A DNA stretch of 64,000 nucleotides from assembly GCA_016787605.1 (NCBI GenBank), contig JAEUUE010000123.1:1-64000 (forward strand), read 5' to 3'. Of the stretch, positions 55,101 to 64,000 are shown one piece after another (the first letter of the stretch is position 1; each line of letters starts with the position of its first letter). Both the position numbers and the translations under genes were made by a program. A model generated the notes under the pieces. That model worked only from the letters and a program-made list of their open reading frames with translations, was not told the DNA's origin and ran no database searches. Source of the stretch: Cyclobacteriaceae bacterium (lineage in GTDB: Bacteria > Bacteroidota > Bacteroidia > Cytophagales > Cyclobacteriaceae).

Positions 55101-57452
55101 CTATTTCTTTTGCTCGATAGTAATCGAATTTACTTTACCGTTGAACTTCGATGACGGACCATAGTCGGCCACCGGCGTCCCTTCGTCTAGCCCCACGTCG
55201 GCGAGGTCATCGACGGAAAAGATTCCCGCTTGTGTGCGCTCGATCCGGCCCGTGGCTACCTGCGCTTCGTTGACGTACATCGTGCCTACGCCACCCTTGC
55301 CGGGCCCGCCGCCGTCATACTTGAAATCGTATACCACCTTGTACTTACCGGGCTTCAGCGCCTGGCTGGACGCAATGGTCGTAGTTTGCATACCCAGGAA
55401 GTTGTACGAGAACGAAGGTTTACCGTTACGGACATACAAAGTCAGGCCGCCGAAGCGACCACCCTGGCATACGATCACGCCGTTACCATTGGCTCCTACT
55501 TCCACGTCCGCGGTCATGGTGTAGGATGTGTTGCGGAGATCGATGAAGATATCCACACCCAACCCTTTCATACCCTCGCCAAGCGTCACGGAAGTCCGGC
55601 CTTCCATCACCGTCGGGCGGCCCATATCAGAGGCAACCATTCTTTCAAATGTCCGGTCGTCGAGCGGGAGCGCATGGTACTTCTCTGCCTCACGCATGAA
55701 CAGGTCCTGCATAGACTTGAGCCGATCGGGCTGCTGCTGCGCCAGGTCATTGGACAAGCTAAAATCTTCCTGGGTGTTGTACAGGTTCCAGGTGTCTTCC
55801 TGCAGGGTACGATAGGGTTTAGGGAGATAGGGAGCCTTGTGCACGGTTCTGGCAAACCAGCCATCCTGGTAGATGGCCCGGTTGCCGAACATTTCAAAGT
55901 ATTGCACCGTGTGGCGCTCCGCGGCCTTGGCGTCGTTGAAGGAATACGCCAGGCTGGTGCCTTCGATGGGATCCTGGGCAATTCCATTGACCATTTTGGG
56001 AGCCGGAATGCCAGCCACTTCATACACCGTGGGGGCAATATCGATGACATGGCCGAACTGAGAACGGATCTCTCCTTTCGACTGGATTCCTTTCGGCCAA
56101 TGGATGACCGTGCCGTTGCGTGTACCTCCAAAGTCGGAAGCCATTTGCTTGGTCCAGGTAAAGGGCGCATCGGTGGCGACAGCCCAACCCGCCGCGAAGT
56201 GCGGATAGGTTGCTTCGGAGCCCCATTCGTCATAGTGCTTAAGCATGTCTTCTACTTTCTCCGGTACGCCGTTGAAGTAAGACATCTCGCTGAACATACC
56301 ATTCATCTGGCCCTCCGCGCTGGAACCATTGTCGCCGGCGATGACCACAATGAGGGTGTTGTCGAGCTCACCCATATCCTCAATCGCCTTCACGAGTCTC
56401 CCCATTTCATAGTCGGTATGCTCAGCAAACCCTGCATACACCTCCATCTGGCGGGCGAAGAGGCGCTTCTCCTCGGCGGATAGAGCCTCCCAGTCTTTGA
56501 TTTCCTGTGGCTTGGGCGCCAGCTGAGTGGATTCCGGGATAATGCCCAGCTTTTTCTGACGAGCCACAATTTCTTCACGAAGCTTGTCCCAGCCCTGGTC
56601 AAATTTTCCTCTATAGCGATCGATGTACTCTTTCGGTGCATGATGCGGGGCATGCGTGGCTCCGGGGGCATAATAGATAAAGAACGGTTTGTCCGGTTGG
56701 AGTGCCTGCTGCATGCGTACCCACGATACAGCCTGGTTGGTCATGTCGGTAGTGAAGTGATAGTTGGGATCATCCGGCGTCTCCACCATGGTTACGCCAT
56801 CGTAGATGAGGGGTGCCCATTGATTGGTCTCTCCGCCCAGGAATCCATAAAACTTCTCAAACCCGGAGCGGGTCGGCCAACGGTCTTGCGGTCCGTTGTT
56901 GGAGATTTCCCACGGGGGCACTTCATGACATTTTCCGAATTGAGCCGTATTGTAACCATTCTGCCGGAGCACTTCGGCCATCGGGGTGATGGTTTGCGGC
57001 CGCACCGCGGTATATCCAGGGTAGCTACTCGCCAATTCCGTAATCACACCCATATTGTTGGAGTGATGATTGTACCCGGTGAGCAGCGCTGTTCGTGTTG
57101 GTGCACAAAGTGCCGTGGTATGAAAACGGTTGTACCGGAGGCCGTTCTGTGCCAGCCGGTCCATGGTCGGCATCTTCACAGGTCCCCCAAACGCCTCGGA
57201 GACACCGAAGCCCATGTCGTCGATGAGGATAACCACCACGTTGGGAGCCTGGGACGGCGCCTTCACCTCGAACCTCTTGGGTGGAGTGGCGTTACGGACA
57301 TCCAGTTCTTTGGACGTCGGACGAGGCGGTTCTTTGATGGGCAGAACAGTCCGGTCGATCGTTTCCGTCGTGGCCTGCTTCTGGTCGGTCTGAGGTGCCT
57401 GGCACGATATGCCGAGCATGGCAACCAGGAATAGGGAATTGGAATAGTTCAT
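55101..57452 (-). CDS. Arylsulfatase lipoprotein (S1 family)
   Basis: A 783-aa periplasmic or surface lipoprotein (lipobox 'GISCQA', Cys17). It hydrolyses sulfate esters: the formylglycine signature 'CAPTRTALLTG' has Cys116, metal ligands appear in 'LIDDMGFG' (Asp78, Asp79) and later in 'VIAGDNGSS' and 'KQMASDFGGTRNG'. A formylglycine-generating enzyme or anaerobic maturase would be needed elsewhere in the genome. The C-terminal region (about 640-783) is a beta-sandwich-like add-on ending 'FNGKVNSITIEQKK'. No SusCD or other polysaccharide genes adjoin, so the substrate is unclear. A single-gene transcript, with a good terminator. Confidence 0.88.
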   Translation of the reverse strand: MNYSNSLFLVAMLGISCQAPQTDQKQATTETIDRTVLPIKEPPRPTSKELDVRNATPPKRFEVKAPSQAPNVVVILIDDMGFGVSEAFGGPVKMPTMDRLAQNGLRYNRFHTTALCAPTRTALLTGYNHHSNNMGVITELASSYPGYTAVRPQTITPMAEVLRQNGYNTAQFGKCHEVPPWEISNNGPQDRWPTRSGFEKFYGFLGGETNQWAPLIYDGVTMVETPDDPNYHFTTDMTNQAVSWVRMQQALQPDKPFFIYYAPGATHAPHHAPKEYIDRYRGKFDQGWDKLREEIVARQKKLGIIPESTQLAPKPQEIKDWEALSAEEKRLFARQMEVYAGFAEHTDYEMGRLVKAIEDMGELDNTLIVVIAGDNGSSAEGQMNGMFSEMSYFNGVPEKVEDMLKHYDEWGSEATYPHFAAGWAVATDAPFTWTKQMASDFGGTRNGTVIHWPKGIQSKGEIRSQFGHVIDIAPTVYEVAGIPAPKMVNGIAQDPIEGTSLAYSFNDAKAAERHTVQYFEMFGNRAIYQDGWFARTVHKAPYLPKPYRTLQEDTWNLYNTQEDFSLSNDLAQQQPDRLKSMQDLFMREAEKYHALPLDDRTFERMVASDMGRPTVMEGRTSVTLGEGMKGLGVDIFIDLRNTSYTMTADVEVGANGNGVIVCQGGRFGGLTLYVRNGKPSFSYNFLGMQTTTIASSQALKPGKYKVVYDFKYDGGGPGKGGVGTMYVNEAQVATGRIERTQAGIFSVDDLADVGLDEGTPVADYGPSSKFNGKVNSITIEQKK

Positions 57453-57578
57453 AGGATTCTAGAATAGTGATTCGAAAACTATCAGAAATTTGCAATTCCT
57501 GGGCTGACTTTCGTCATACCCCGTACGGTCACGGCGGTTCACACGATTGCAGGCAAAATCAAGGCTGATTTTGGGCGA

Positions 57579-58316
57579 CTAAATCATCTTCATGATGAGC
57601 CTCGCCACCACAACCTCGTAGAACGCAATTGTGATGATGATCTGAGCCAGGATGCGAATCAATTGCAGGGCCGGGGGCCTGCCGTCCACCGCATAGAGCT
57701 GCTTTCGTACCACCACCAGGTAAACAAACACGCCCAGCTTCAGCAACTGCCGGACGTCGAGCCAGCTGTTTGCCGGCGGGAAGTAGTGATCCTGAAGGTA
57801 AATGATCGGGAACAGCATCACCGTAATCACCAGTAATTGACCAGCCTGAAACGCGCTGGCCACGGTGATCTCCGCCACGTTGAACCCCGCCCGGCGGTGC
57901 AGCAACAGGTCGCCCCCCGTGAGCATGCCCATGACCACCAGTCCGACCAAAATGAAGTATTTCTGGGCCACCAGGGGGCTCATTTTCTCAATATGCTCCA
58001 GGCTGATGCTTCGCACCGGGAGCGGCACATCAAAACTGAGGAAGAGCAGGGAGGTAAACCCGGCCATCAGCAACACATAGAAGAACGGGTTCGAGTAGTT
58101 GACGCGCTTTCCTTCCAGGTATTCCCTTATCATGACTCCCGGCTGACGAAACAATTGTTGAACCGTAAAGAAGAATCCCCGGTCAACATCCACGGTAGCA
58201 TGACGCAACTGCCGGACCACTTCGCTCCAGGTAATCCGGGTCGTCGTCGCTTCCTGCCTGCATTGATTGCAGTACTTCCCTTCAAAAGTATGGCCGCAGT
58301 TTTTGCAGGTGGTCAT
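57579..58316 (-). CDS. DUF3667 zinc-ribbon membrane protein
   Basis: A 245-aa protein starting with a zinc ribbon ('CKNCGHTFEGKYCNQC', Cys4 at about residues 4-19), then the family box 'REYLEGKRVNYSNPFFYVLL', and four to five membrane segments. Both features define DUF3667, a Bacteroidota membrane family of unknown function. Separate transcript; its 3' side abuts the sulfatase gene's promoter region. Confidence 0.85.
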   Translation of the reverse strand: MTTCKNCGHTFEGKYCNQCRQEATTTRITWSEVVRQLRHATVDVDRGFFFTVQQLFRQPGVMIREYLEGKRVNYSNPFFYVLLMAGFTSLLFLSFDVPLPVRSISLEHIEKMSPLVAQKYFILVGLVVMGMLTGGDLLLHRRAGFNVAEITVASAFQAGQLLVITVMLFPIIYLQDHYFPPANSWLDVRQLLKLGVFVYLVVVRKQLYAVDGRPPALQLIRILAQIIITIAFYEVVVARLIMKMI

Positions 58317-58347
58317 GTTGCAAGATAGAGGTTAACGATGAAATCTG

Positions 58348-58494
58348 TAAGGTGTTGAGGTGTTGAGGTGCTGAAGTGTTGAGGCGCTAAGGTATATGCG
58401 ACAGAACTCCACCCTTTTCCCCTGCTTACTCCCACCTTAACACCTTAACACCTTAACACTTTAGCACTTTAGTACCTTAACACCTTAACGTTTA
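58348..58494. repeat. Inverted word arrays TTGAGGTG / CACCTTAA
   Basis: Degenerate 'GTTGAGGTGTTGAGGTGCTG' words (58,348-58,394) are answered by complementary 'CACCTTAACACCTTAACACC' words (58,433-58,489), with about 40 bp between. The pair could form one long imperfect hairpin between two minus-strand genes. Confidence 0.65.
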
Positions 58495-59856
58495 GCCCAG
58501 ATTGGACAGGAAGATCATCGCGACAGCAGCGGGGGCGATGAACCGGATGAGAAATCTCCAGACAGTAAAATGGAGAGGCAAGGGTTGCAGCAACTCACTG
58601 TGCGCCACTGATCCGGGCAGCAGCCAGCCCGCAATCACCGCCATCAGGATTCCCCCTACCGGCATTAGCAGGTTGGAACCAAAATAGTCCAGCAGCCCGA
58701 AGAACGTCTTGCCTTCGAGCGGACCCAGGGCCAGGGGGTGCCATCCCTTCCAGAGGTTAAAGGAAAATACTGTGCCTAACCCAATCACAAACAGCAGGAC
58801 ACCCGACACTGCCGAGATGCGTGCCCGGCTGAAACGCGTGTTGGCGACCAGGTGCGCCACAATGGATTCCAACAGCGAGATGGACGACGTCAAAGCGGCC
58901 ACAAACAGGAGCAGAAAGAATAAGGCGCCCACCACCCCGCCGCCCGGCATTTCGCCGAACGCGATGGGCAATGTCATGAAGATCAAACCTGGACCTTCTC
59001 CCGGTGAAAGGCCATACTGGAACACGATGGGAAAAATGGCGAGGCCGGCGAGCATGGAAACGAAGCCATCCGAAAAGGAAATGATCGCGGCGGATTTCAG
59101 CACGTGCGTCGTCTTCGGCATGTAGGCGCCGTAAGTGAGCATCACGCCCACCCCAATCCCCAACGAAAAGAAAGCCTGGCCGAAAGCAGCGAGCACAGTG
59201 CCGGGCGTAAAGTGACTGAAGTCGGGCGCGAACAGGAACCGCAGCGCCTGCAGGAATTCGCCGGTCACCATCGCGTAGCCGAAGAGCAACACCAGCAGCC
59301 CGAACAGCGCCGGCATCATCCAGGAAATGGAACGCTCCAGTCCCTCCTGCACGCCCTTGCCGACAATCCACGCCGTCGCCAGCACGAAAATCCCCTGCCC
59401 GATCATCATGCGTGCGGGGTCGTCCAGCAGCCGCTGGTAGAAGTCCACGGCACCTTTTGCGTCCAGGTCATTGAGAAGGCCGGCGAAGGAAGTAACCGTA
59501 TAGTCGAGCGTCCAGCCGGCGATGACGCTGTAGAAACTGAGGATGAGGAAGACGCCGATCATCGACACCCAGCCGAACCACGTCCAACGCGGGCTGAGGC
59601 CGTCGCGCCGGGCGAGTACTTCCAGGGTGCCGACCATGCTCTTGCCTCCGCGGCGGCCGATCATCAGTTCGGCGCCGAGAATGGGGATGCCCATCACGAG
59701 CAAAGACAGAAGATAGACCAGCACAAACACACCGCCCCCGTTTTCGCCGGCGAGGTACGTGAACTTCCAGATATTGGAGAGACCCACCGTACTGCCGATG
59801 GAGGCCAGGAGGAAGAGGTAGTTGGAAGACCAGGTGGGTGCGTTCTTTTCGGGCAT
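58492..59856 (-). CDS. Sodium-dependent neurotransmitter-symporter-type transporter
   Basis: A 454-aa inner-membrane protein with eleven or twelve segments. The first helix has the family's unwound ligand-site sequence 'GSTVGLSNIWKFTYLAGENG' (from residue 21), matching LeuT-type sodium symporters for amino acids; 'FFSLGIGVGVMLTYGAY' matches the sixth-helix signature. The conserved 'ALTSSISLLE' and 'AGLAIFPIVF' pieces support this. The substrate, probably an amino acid, cannot be told. A lone gene with repeat arrays at both sides. Confidence 0.88.
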   Translation of the reverse strand: MPEKNAPTWSSNYLFLLASIGSTVGLSNIWKFTYLAGENGGGVFVLVYLLSLLVMGIPILGAELMIGRRGGKSMVGTLEVLARRDGLSPRWTWFGWVSMIGVFLILSFYSVIAGWTLDYTVTSFAGLLNDLDAKGAVDFYQRLLDDPARMMIGQGIFVLATAWIVGKGVQEGLERSISWMMPALFGLLVLLFGYAMVTGEFLQALRFLFAPDFSHFTPGTVLAAFGQAFFSLGIGVGVMLTYGAYMPKTTHVLKSAAIISFSDGFVSMLAGLAIFPIVFQYGLSPGEGPGLIFMTLPIAFGEMPGGGVVGALFFLLLFVAALTSSISLLESIVAHLVANTRFSRARISAVSGVLLFVIGLGTVFSFNLWKGWHPLALGPLEGKTFFGLLDYFGSNLLMPVGGILMAVIAGWLLPGSVAHSELLQPLPLHFTVWRFLIRFIAPAAVAMIFLSNLG

Positions 59857-59916
59857 GGGCTAAAGATAGAATACACAGCTCGATAAACAGACTGGGATCC
59901 GATTGAAGAGGGTGTT

Positions 59917-60012
59917 ACCACCGCAACGGCGCAAAGTCGCGAAGTGCCGCAGAGGGGTTGAGAGGTGAGTACTCATTGCGAACCTTTGCGTCATAGCGTC
60001 TTCGCGGTGGTC
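59917..60012. repeat. Imperfect inverted repeat (ACCACCGC ... GCGGTGGT)
   Basis: 'ACCACCGCAACGGCGCAAAG' and 'CTTTGCGTC...CTTCGCGGTGGT' form an imperfect inverted pair around about 45 bp. Similar 'CACCGC.AAGGCGCAAAG' units are common between genes in such genomes. Non-coding. Confidence 0.6.
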
Positions 60013-60075
60013 ACCCGCACTCCATTCAACGAACTAAAGTCAGCTCAACCCGATTTTCCATGAATTACTTGCCAG

Positions 60076-61125
60076 TCAAGTAGAGATCTGATTTAAATTA
60101 TACCGCATGATCGACCCATGGGGCCCGTCTTTCACGCGTTCGAGGTCGAAGACATCGCCATAGGGTCCGCGTCGGCGGGCCAGTACGGCGCGGATGTCAT
60201 CGTGATCTTCCTCGCTAAGGGCGAAATCAAACACCCCGAGATTCTCGTTCAAATGCACCGCCGTGCGGGCACCAATGATGGCGGCACCTACCTGCGGCTG
60301 CTCGAGGATATAGCGGCTGGCCACATTAGCCACACTGGTACGGTGCTTGTCGGCGATTGACTTGATCGTACGCAGCAATTCCTGGAACAGCATCCAGGAT
60401 CCGAACTCGTCAATCATGAGCCGGTACTTCACTTGTGATCGGTTCTCAAACGGTGGCAGCGGCTCGGCCTCGCCCATCCAGGGCTCACTGAGAAAACCTC
60501 CGGCTACCGTACCATAACAAAGGAGATGAATACCGTGGTCACGGCAGAGATCCAGCAATCCCTTCTCCGGCCGGTTGTCGATCAGGGAATATTGCACCTG
60601 AAGCGTTGACAACTTCACTCCCGCATCGATGATCTGCCGAGTGGCCTCGGTATTGAAGTTCGTGCCGGAAATCAGCCGGATCTTCCCGGCCTGCTGCAGC
60701 TCTTTCAGCCACTGGGCCGCTTCTACCCACCCGGGAACGTCATAGGTCCACCAGCTGAACTGCACCATGTCGAGTCGCTCTACGCCCAGCCGTTGAAGCG
60801 ACCGGTCGACGACCCGCTCGGCGTATCGTTTGGTGAGCGTGGGCAGCGCATCGTAGTCAGGAACGAACTTGGTCAGCACCTGGATGTCGTCATAGGTGCC
60901 GCGGCGCTTTTTGCGCTCGGCCAGGAATCTTCCGATCAACTCCTCCACGCCGGTGTAGATGTCGGCGCAGTCGAAGGTGGTCACGCCGGCGTCGGCGAAG
61001 GCCATCATGTCTTCCACCGGGTCGGCGCCGACGGCCTGGCTGTGGCCGGCCGACAACTGCCATCCGCCCTTGATGATCCGGGAGATGGAAAAGCCGGGTT
61101 CGAGTTCAATGCGTTCTGCACTCAT
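60076..61125 (-). CDS. Aldo/keto reductase
   Basis: A 349-aa NADPH-dependent oxidoreductase on an (alpha/beta)8 barrel. The 'TFDCADIYTGVEELIG' (Asp55, Tyr57-region), 'TKFVPDYD' (Lys86) and cofactor motifs 'SGTNFNTEATRQII' and 'IIGARTAVHLNENLG' are seen. At the fourth tetrad position, where most members have His ('LDLVQFHWW'-type), this protein has Ser124 in 'MVQFSWW', so the active site may be unusual. The gene overlaps the start of transcription from the TIGR04076-like gene (4 bp), so the two form one operon. Substrate unknown. Confidence 0.85.
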   Translation of the reverse strand: MSAERIELEPGFSISRIIKGGWQLSAGHSQAVGADPVEDMMAFADAGVTTFDCADIYTGVEELIGRFLAERKKRRGTYDDIQVLTKFVPDYDALPTLTKRYAERVVDRSLQRLGVERLDMVQFSWWTYDVPGWVEAAQWLKELQQAGKIRLISGTNFNTEATRQIIDAGVKLSTLQVQYSLIDNRPEKGLLDLCRDHGIHLLCYGTVAGGFLSEPWMGEAEPLPPFENRSQVKYRLMIDEFGSWMLFQELLRTIKSIADKHRTSVANVASRYILEQPQVGAAIIGARTAVHLNENLGVFDFALSEEDHDDIRAVLARRRGPYGDVFDLERVKDGPHGSIMRYNLNQIST

Positions 61126-61484
61126 GACGGCTCCTTCCAGTCGTTTTGGTCGGGCAGCGGCACCACGGTGGTTTCCGAGCGTTCCACCGTGCGGCGGCCG
61201 ATGCGGCTGATGCGGAATTTCGCTCCGCAGTGGGGATCCGGGCAGGCGATGATGTGGTCGGTGGCCATCCAGTCGAATTCGTTCAGCGGCCGTTGCTTGG
61301 CTGGCAGTAGTGGAAGCAACGCAGCAAGGGCATAAAGGGAAAACGGTTTGTCGGTTTTGAAGTGGAGATTCTCGCCGTGCACTTCAAACGACTCCCCTAC
61401 CTGGTGGCTGCAGACGAAGGGTTTGTCGCCCTGGATAGTCTCTACTCGGAGGTCGTAAAGATGAAATTGAGGCATAGACTTCAA
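61122..61484 (-). CDS. TIGR04076-like small protein
   Basis: A 120-aa cytoplasmic protein with 'LYDLRVETIQGDKPFVCSHQ', 'VGESFEVHGENLHF', 'FSLYALAALLPLLPAKQR' and 'IACPDPHCGAKFRI', the pattern of TIGR04076, a small family often encoded next to aldo/keto reductases. Three cysteines could bind metal. Role unknown; its stop overlaps the reductase start by 4 bp, so co-function is likely. Confidence 0.75.
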   Translation of the reverse strand: MKSMPQFHLYDLRVETIQGDKPFVCSHQVGESFEVHGENLHFKTDKPFSLYALAALLPLLPAKQRPLNEFDWMATDHIIACPDPHCGAKFRISRIGRRTVERSETTVVPLPDQNDWKEPS

Positions 61485-61560
61485 CAGTTCAATAGTTCAA
61501 CAGTTCAATAGTTCAAAAGTTTAACGGCCCACGTCCAACCGTTGTACTGTTCAACCATTG
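61482..61560. repeat. AGTTCAACAGTTCAAT word array
   Basis: Degenerate tandem 'CAGTTCAATAGTTCAA' words before the terminator of the next minus-strand gene. Similar in style to the other word arrays but with a different word. Confidence 0.6.
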
Positions 61561-61591
61561 AACCGTGGAACACCCCAGATGGAGGCAGAAC

Positions 61592-61620
61592 AAAAAAGAG
61601 AGGTCGATCCGGCCTCTCTT
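61592..61620 (-). terminator. Rho-independent terminator
   Basis: On the minus strand AGAGAGG-CCGGATCGA-CCTCTCT followed by a T-run, 21 bp after the 233-aa lipoprotein gene. Confidence 0.8.
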
Positions 61621-61641
61621 TCTGTGTGTTTTCGGGGGACG

Positions 61642-62343
61642 TCAAAGTTTACGGGAGCCGGTCCAGGTGCCGGTGTCACCACTGCTCTCCCAGGTGCCCG
61701 AGCAGGCGCTGGCCTCTCCGGTAAACGTACCGACAGCCGTCACGCTGCTCCCTGAACCCGTAATGGCAATATTGCTTCCGGTGATAACCCCTTCAAAGTA
61801 CCCGCTGCTGCTGCCGGTGTAAACCCCTTGCAACTGATTGGCAATCGTAAAGAAATTCCATTTCCCCGATGCGGCACCGGCGTAGGTGCCTTCATAGACG
61901 CGTACCTGGGCTGTCGAAAGCTCCTTCATGATCACTCCCTCAAAGTCTACGGTTCCCGCCAGGTTCAACCCAAAGGCGAAACTGGAACCATCCGCATCAG
62001 CCATGAAGAGCAGCTGCCAGTCGGTGGAGGTAAACGTAGCCCCGGTTATCGCATCGCCGGAAACCCAACTGCTGAGATCGGTGGTGGTAAGCGTACGGGT
62101 GGTGCCGTTGTAGGTGACCACCGCCTCCGTCTTCCCATCCTGCAGCACAATCTTGACAGTACCCGAAGAACTGGAATTGGCGAACGTTCCTTTGTAGATG
62201 CCTCCGCTCTTGGTGTTATGCTCCGCCTTGGCCTCGGGCGCCGTGGGGAGGGTCGGCCCTGCAGGAGCAGGATCATCTTTTTTACAGGACACCGGGCCCA
62301 GCATGACGATGCCGGCCAGGATGAGGTAGATTAATCTTTTCAT
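61642..62343 (-). CDS. Lipoprotein of unknown function
   Basis: A 233-aa lipoprotein (lipobox 'GPVSCKK', Cys20). The mature protein consists of many Thr/Ser/Gly-rich beta strands and recurring 'Y.GTF', 'Y.GTYAG' and 'GTFTGEAS' words, perhaps two lipocalin- or streptavidin-like half barrels. No known family was recognised. A single gene with its own terminator. Confidence 0.75.
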   Translation of the reverse strand: MKRLIYLILAGIVMLGPVSCKKDDPAPAGPTLPTAPEAKAEHNTKSGGIYKGTFANSSSSGTVKIVLQDGKTEAVVTYNGTTRTLTTTDLSSWVSGDAITGATFTSTDWQLLFMADADGSSFAFGLNLAGTVDFEGVIMKELSTAQVRVYEGTYAGAASGKWNFFTIANQLQGVYTGSSSGYFEGVITGSNIAITGSGSSVTAVGTFTGEASACSGTWESSGDTGTWTGSRKL

Positions 62344-62540
62344 GGTTGATTTTGGTATGGTTTGGTTTGTTTGTGAAGACAGGGGGAGTGATCGGTTTAT
62401 AGCAGGCAGGCCAGTTAGTCGATCCGTTATCCTATAAAGTTAAAATAAATTCCGGATGCGTAAAGGAGGTAAGCGGGTAACCTACCCACAACCCACGACG
62501 TTTAAACCAGTTCCACTGGAAAATACTCCATATTTATAGC

Positions 62541-64000
62541 ATGAATCCGTCCTGGAAGGTATTCGCAGCGACATTTCTCATGTGGGGCGTTGCTGCTTCT
62601 GCGCAGCCTGACATGCCTGCCGACCCCCGGATGCAGTTCGACGCCAGCAACTATGACTTCGATTCCCGGGGTGCCCTGAGGGTTGACCAGGGATGGGGAT
62701 TCTATTGGAAAGAACTTTACACGCCGATTACACTCCGGCGTGCGGCACCACCCACGCTATTTCCCCCGGGCCCGAACTGGAGTTCCGAGGAAGGCGTGGA
62801 ACCACTCGGTTATGGCACCTACCGCATCCGGCTGCTGTTGCCCCACAACCATCACGGGCTGTCCCTCTACTTTCCGACCATCAATGCGTCGAGCCGCATC
62901 TGGTTGAACGGCAAGTGGGCTGCGTCATCAGGGGTGGTCTCCGACGACCCGGAAAAATACCGCCCGGAATTAACCACTTTGCTGGTGCCGCTGCCTGACA
63001 AGGAAGAGACCGTTGACGTAGTCATCCAGGTGGCCAACTTCAATCACCCCAACGGGGGCTTCTCCAACTATCCGCGCATTGACCGCACGCCCGACGTTGT
63101 GGAAGGTCTTGCGCGCTCCAACGGCGTTCAGAACTTCTTTGCGGGCTGCCTCATCGCCATGGCGCTCTACCAGCTCATTCTCTTCTTCCTGTACCGCAAG
63201 GGAAGGCCGTTCCTGTGGCTTGCGTTGATTTGTCTTGGTGTGGCCGCACGGGCACTCGTCATCCACGGCGGCTCGCTGCTCCTCCCCAATCTCTTTCCCG
63301 ACGTGTCGTGGGATATCTGGAAGAAGCTCGAATTTGGTTCCGTGTACGCCATCGTCGCGTTCTTCCCGCTCTATGTATACGACTTGTTCCCCAAGTATGC
63401 CAACCGCAAGCCCGTAATTGTGTTTGTCGTCCTGGGCATTCTGGCCACGAGCCTCGTGATCATCACCACCCAGGTTACATTCGGCGTAGTCCTTGAACTC
63501 GTGCACCTGTCTTACCTCCTCACCTTCGTCTATGCCTTTCATACCATCGCCCGGGCCTGGAAAGGCGGTGAGTGGGACGCGAAGATTATCCTGCTCGGCA
63601 TCGCGGTGAGCTTTCCCTTCATCCTGCTGGAGATCATGAAGAACTCGGCGCTGATCGCTCTCAACATCCCGAGCATGTACTATGTTGAGCTCGGCGTGTT
63701 GGTCTTCCTGCTCTTCCAGGTCTACCTGCTGGCCAATCACCAGGCCCTGTCGCACAAGGCCCTGGAGATCATGAACGTCAACCTGGAAGGCATCGTGCAC
63801 GAACGCACCCGGGAGCTGCGCACCGCCAACGATGTGCGCGACCGCCTCCTGTCGGTCCTTTCCCACGACGTGCGGAGCCCGCTGAATACGCTGCAGGGCA
63901 TGCTGGACCTGTACAACCAGGGGCATATCAAACCGGAGGAGTTCTCCCAATTCTCTCGCCAGATCCAGGGACAGCTCGGCAGCACCAACCTGCTCGTTGA
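62541..64000 (+). CDS. 7TM sensor histidine kinase, truncated by the window end
   Basis: Open from the ATG at 62,541 with no stop to the last base (486 full codons seen). A signal peptide ends near 'AASAQPD'. The periplasmic part (about 25-190) has 'WGFYWKELYTP', 'YGTYRIRLLLP' and 'SRIWLNGKW', the 7TMR-DISMED2-like sensing domain. Seven membrane segments follow (about 195-400), then a short coiled coil ('LEIMNVNLEGIVHERTRELR') and the phosphoacceptor helix 'LSVLSHDVRSPLNTLQGML', with the phosphorylated His in 'SHDVRSP'. The ATPase domain lies past the edge. A cognate regulator is expected downstream, outside the window. Confidence 0.88.
   Translation, partial: MNPSWKVFAATFLMWGVAASAQPDMPADPRMQFDASNYDFDSRGALRVDQGWGFYWKELYTPITLRRAAPPTLFPPGPNWSSEEGVEPLGYGTYRIRLLLPHNHHGLSLYFPTINASSRIWLNGKWAASSGVVSDDPEKYRPELTTLLVPLPDKEETVDVVIQVANFNHPNGGFSNYPRIDRTPDVVEGLARSNGVQNFFAGCLIAMALYQLILFFLYRKGRPFLWLALICLGVAARALVIHGGSLLLPNLFPDVSWDIWKKLEFGSVYAIVAFFPLYVYDLFPKYANRKPVIVFVVLGILATSLVIITTQVTFGVVLELVHLSYLLTFVYAFHTIARAWKGGEWDAKIILLGIAVSFPFILLEIMKNSALIALNIPSMYYVELGVLVFLLFQVYLLANHQALSHKALEIMNVNLEGIVHERTRELRTANDVRDRLLSVLSHDVRSPLNTLQGMLDLYNQGHIKPEEFSQFSRQIQGQLGSTNLLV

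Noticed and set aside
55230..56483. 417-aa plus-strand frame opposite the arylsulfatase
   Set aside because: Antisense shadow of a gene with complete sulfatase motifs; composition (His/Gly/Val/Arg) is non-protein-like.
62970..63950. 326-aa minus-strand frame near the window end
   Set aside because: Lies opposite the truncated histidine kinase, whose plus-strand frame has clear sensor, membrane and HisKA features.

Overview
The window looks like the chromosome of a gliding, Cytophagales-type Bacteroidota. The evidence is PorP/SprF and CHU_C-type gliding and type IX secretion proteins, PorT-like barrels, DUF4097 and DUF3667 families, SusD-free Bacteroidota lipoproteins, a bacterial ceramide (sphingolipid) operon, and many degenerate intergenic repeats. 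Host DNA is G+C-rich. The stretch 21.1-44.9 kb is visibly A+T-richer and has foreign content.

Left flank (1-21 kb, host): a surface lipoprotein; a four-gene minus-strand stress-type operon (ECF sigma factor, membrane HEAT-repeat anti-sigma candidate, two DUF4097 proteins); a GH95-like glycosidase; two PorT-family barrels; a large BNR/sortilin-like secreted protein; the spt-bcerS-cerR ceramide operon; DUF1801, a CPA-type antiporter, a DUF559 nuclease enclosed by inverted palindromes, two envelope proteins, a secreted amidohydrolase, and tRNA-Asn(GTT).

Integrated island (about 21,029-44,908): inserted into the 3' half of tRNA-Asn. It is bounded by a 48-bp direct repeat (46/48 identical) and carries a tyrosine integrase at the far end, with an excisionase-like HTH protein, a DUF3987 protein, RadC-like JAB protein and a 1-kb structured non-coding region, but no recognisable relaxase or secretion genes. 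Its cargo reads as genome defence: an HNH protein, an unknown 359-aa protein, a 1451-aa SF1 helicase fused to an MTES_1575-type nuclease, and a tightly packed eight-gene plus-strand operon: HerA-like ATPase, SbcD/Mre11, SbcC/Rad50, NurA-like nuclease, OLD-family ATPase-TOPRIM nuclease, compact UvrD helicase, DUF2971, and a nuclease-like unknown. A RES-domain-like protein converges on it. The operon joins an archaeal-type DNA-end-resection set to a Gabija-like pair and is my main candidate for an undescribed system.

Right flank (45-64 kb, host): lipoproteins; a secreted protein whose 3' end is duplicated as a decayed remnant 6 kb away; a sigma factor-TonB-VCBS/CHU_C-PorP::OmpA operon linked to type IX secretion; outer-membrane barrels; an arylsulfatase lipoprotein; DUF3667; a sodium-dependent transporter; an aldo/keto reductase with a TIGR04076-like partner; and a 7TM sensor histidine kinase truncated by the window edge.

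Functions are assigned from motifs read by eye; no database search was run.
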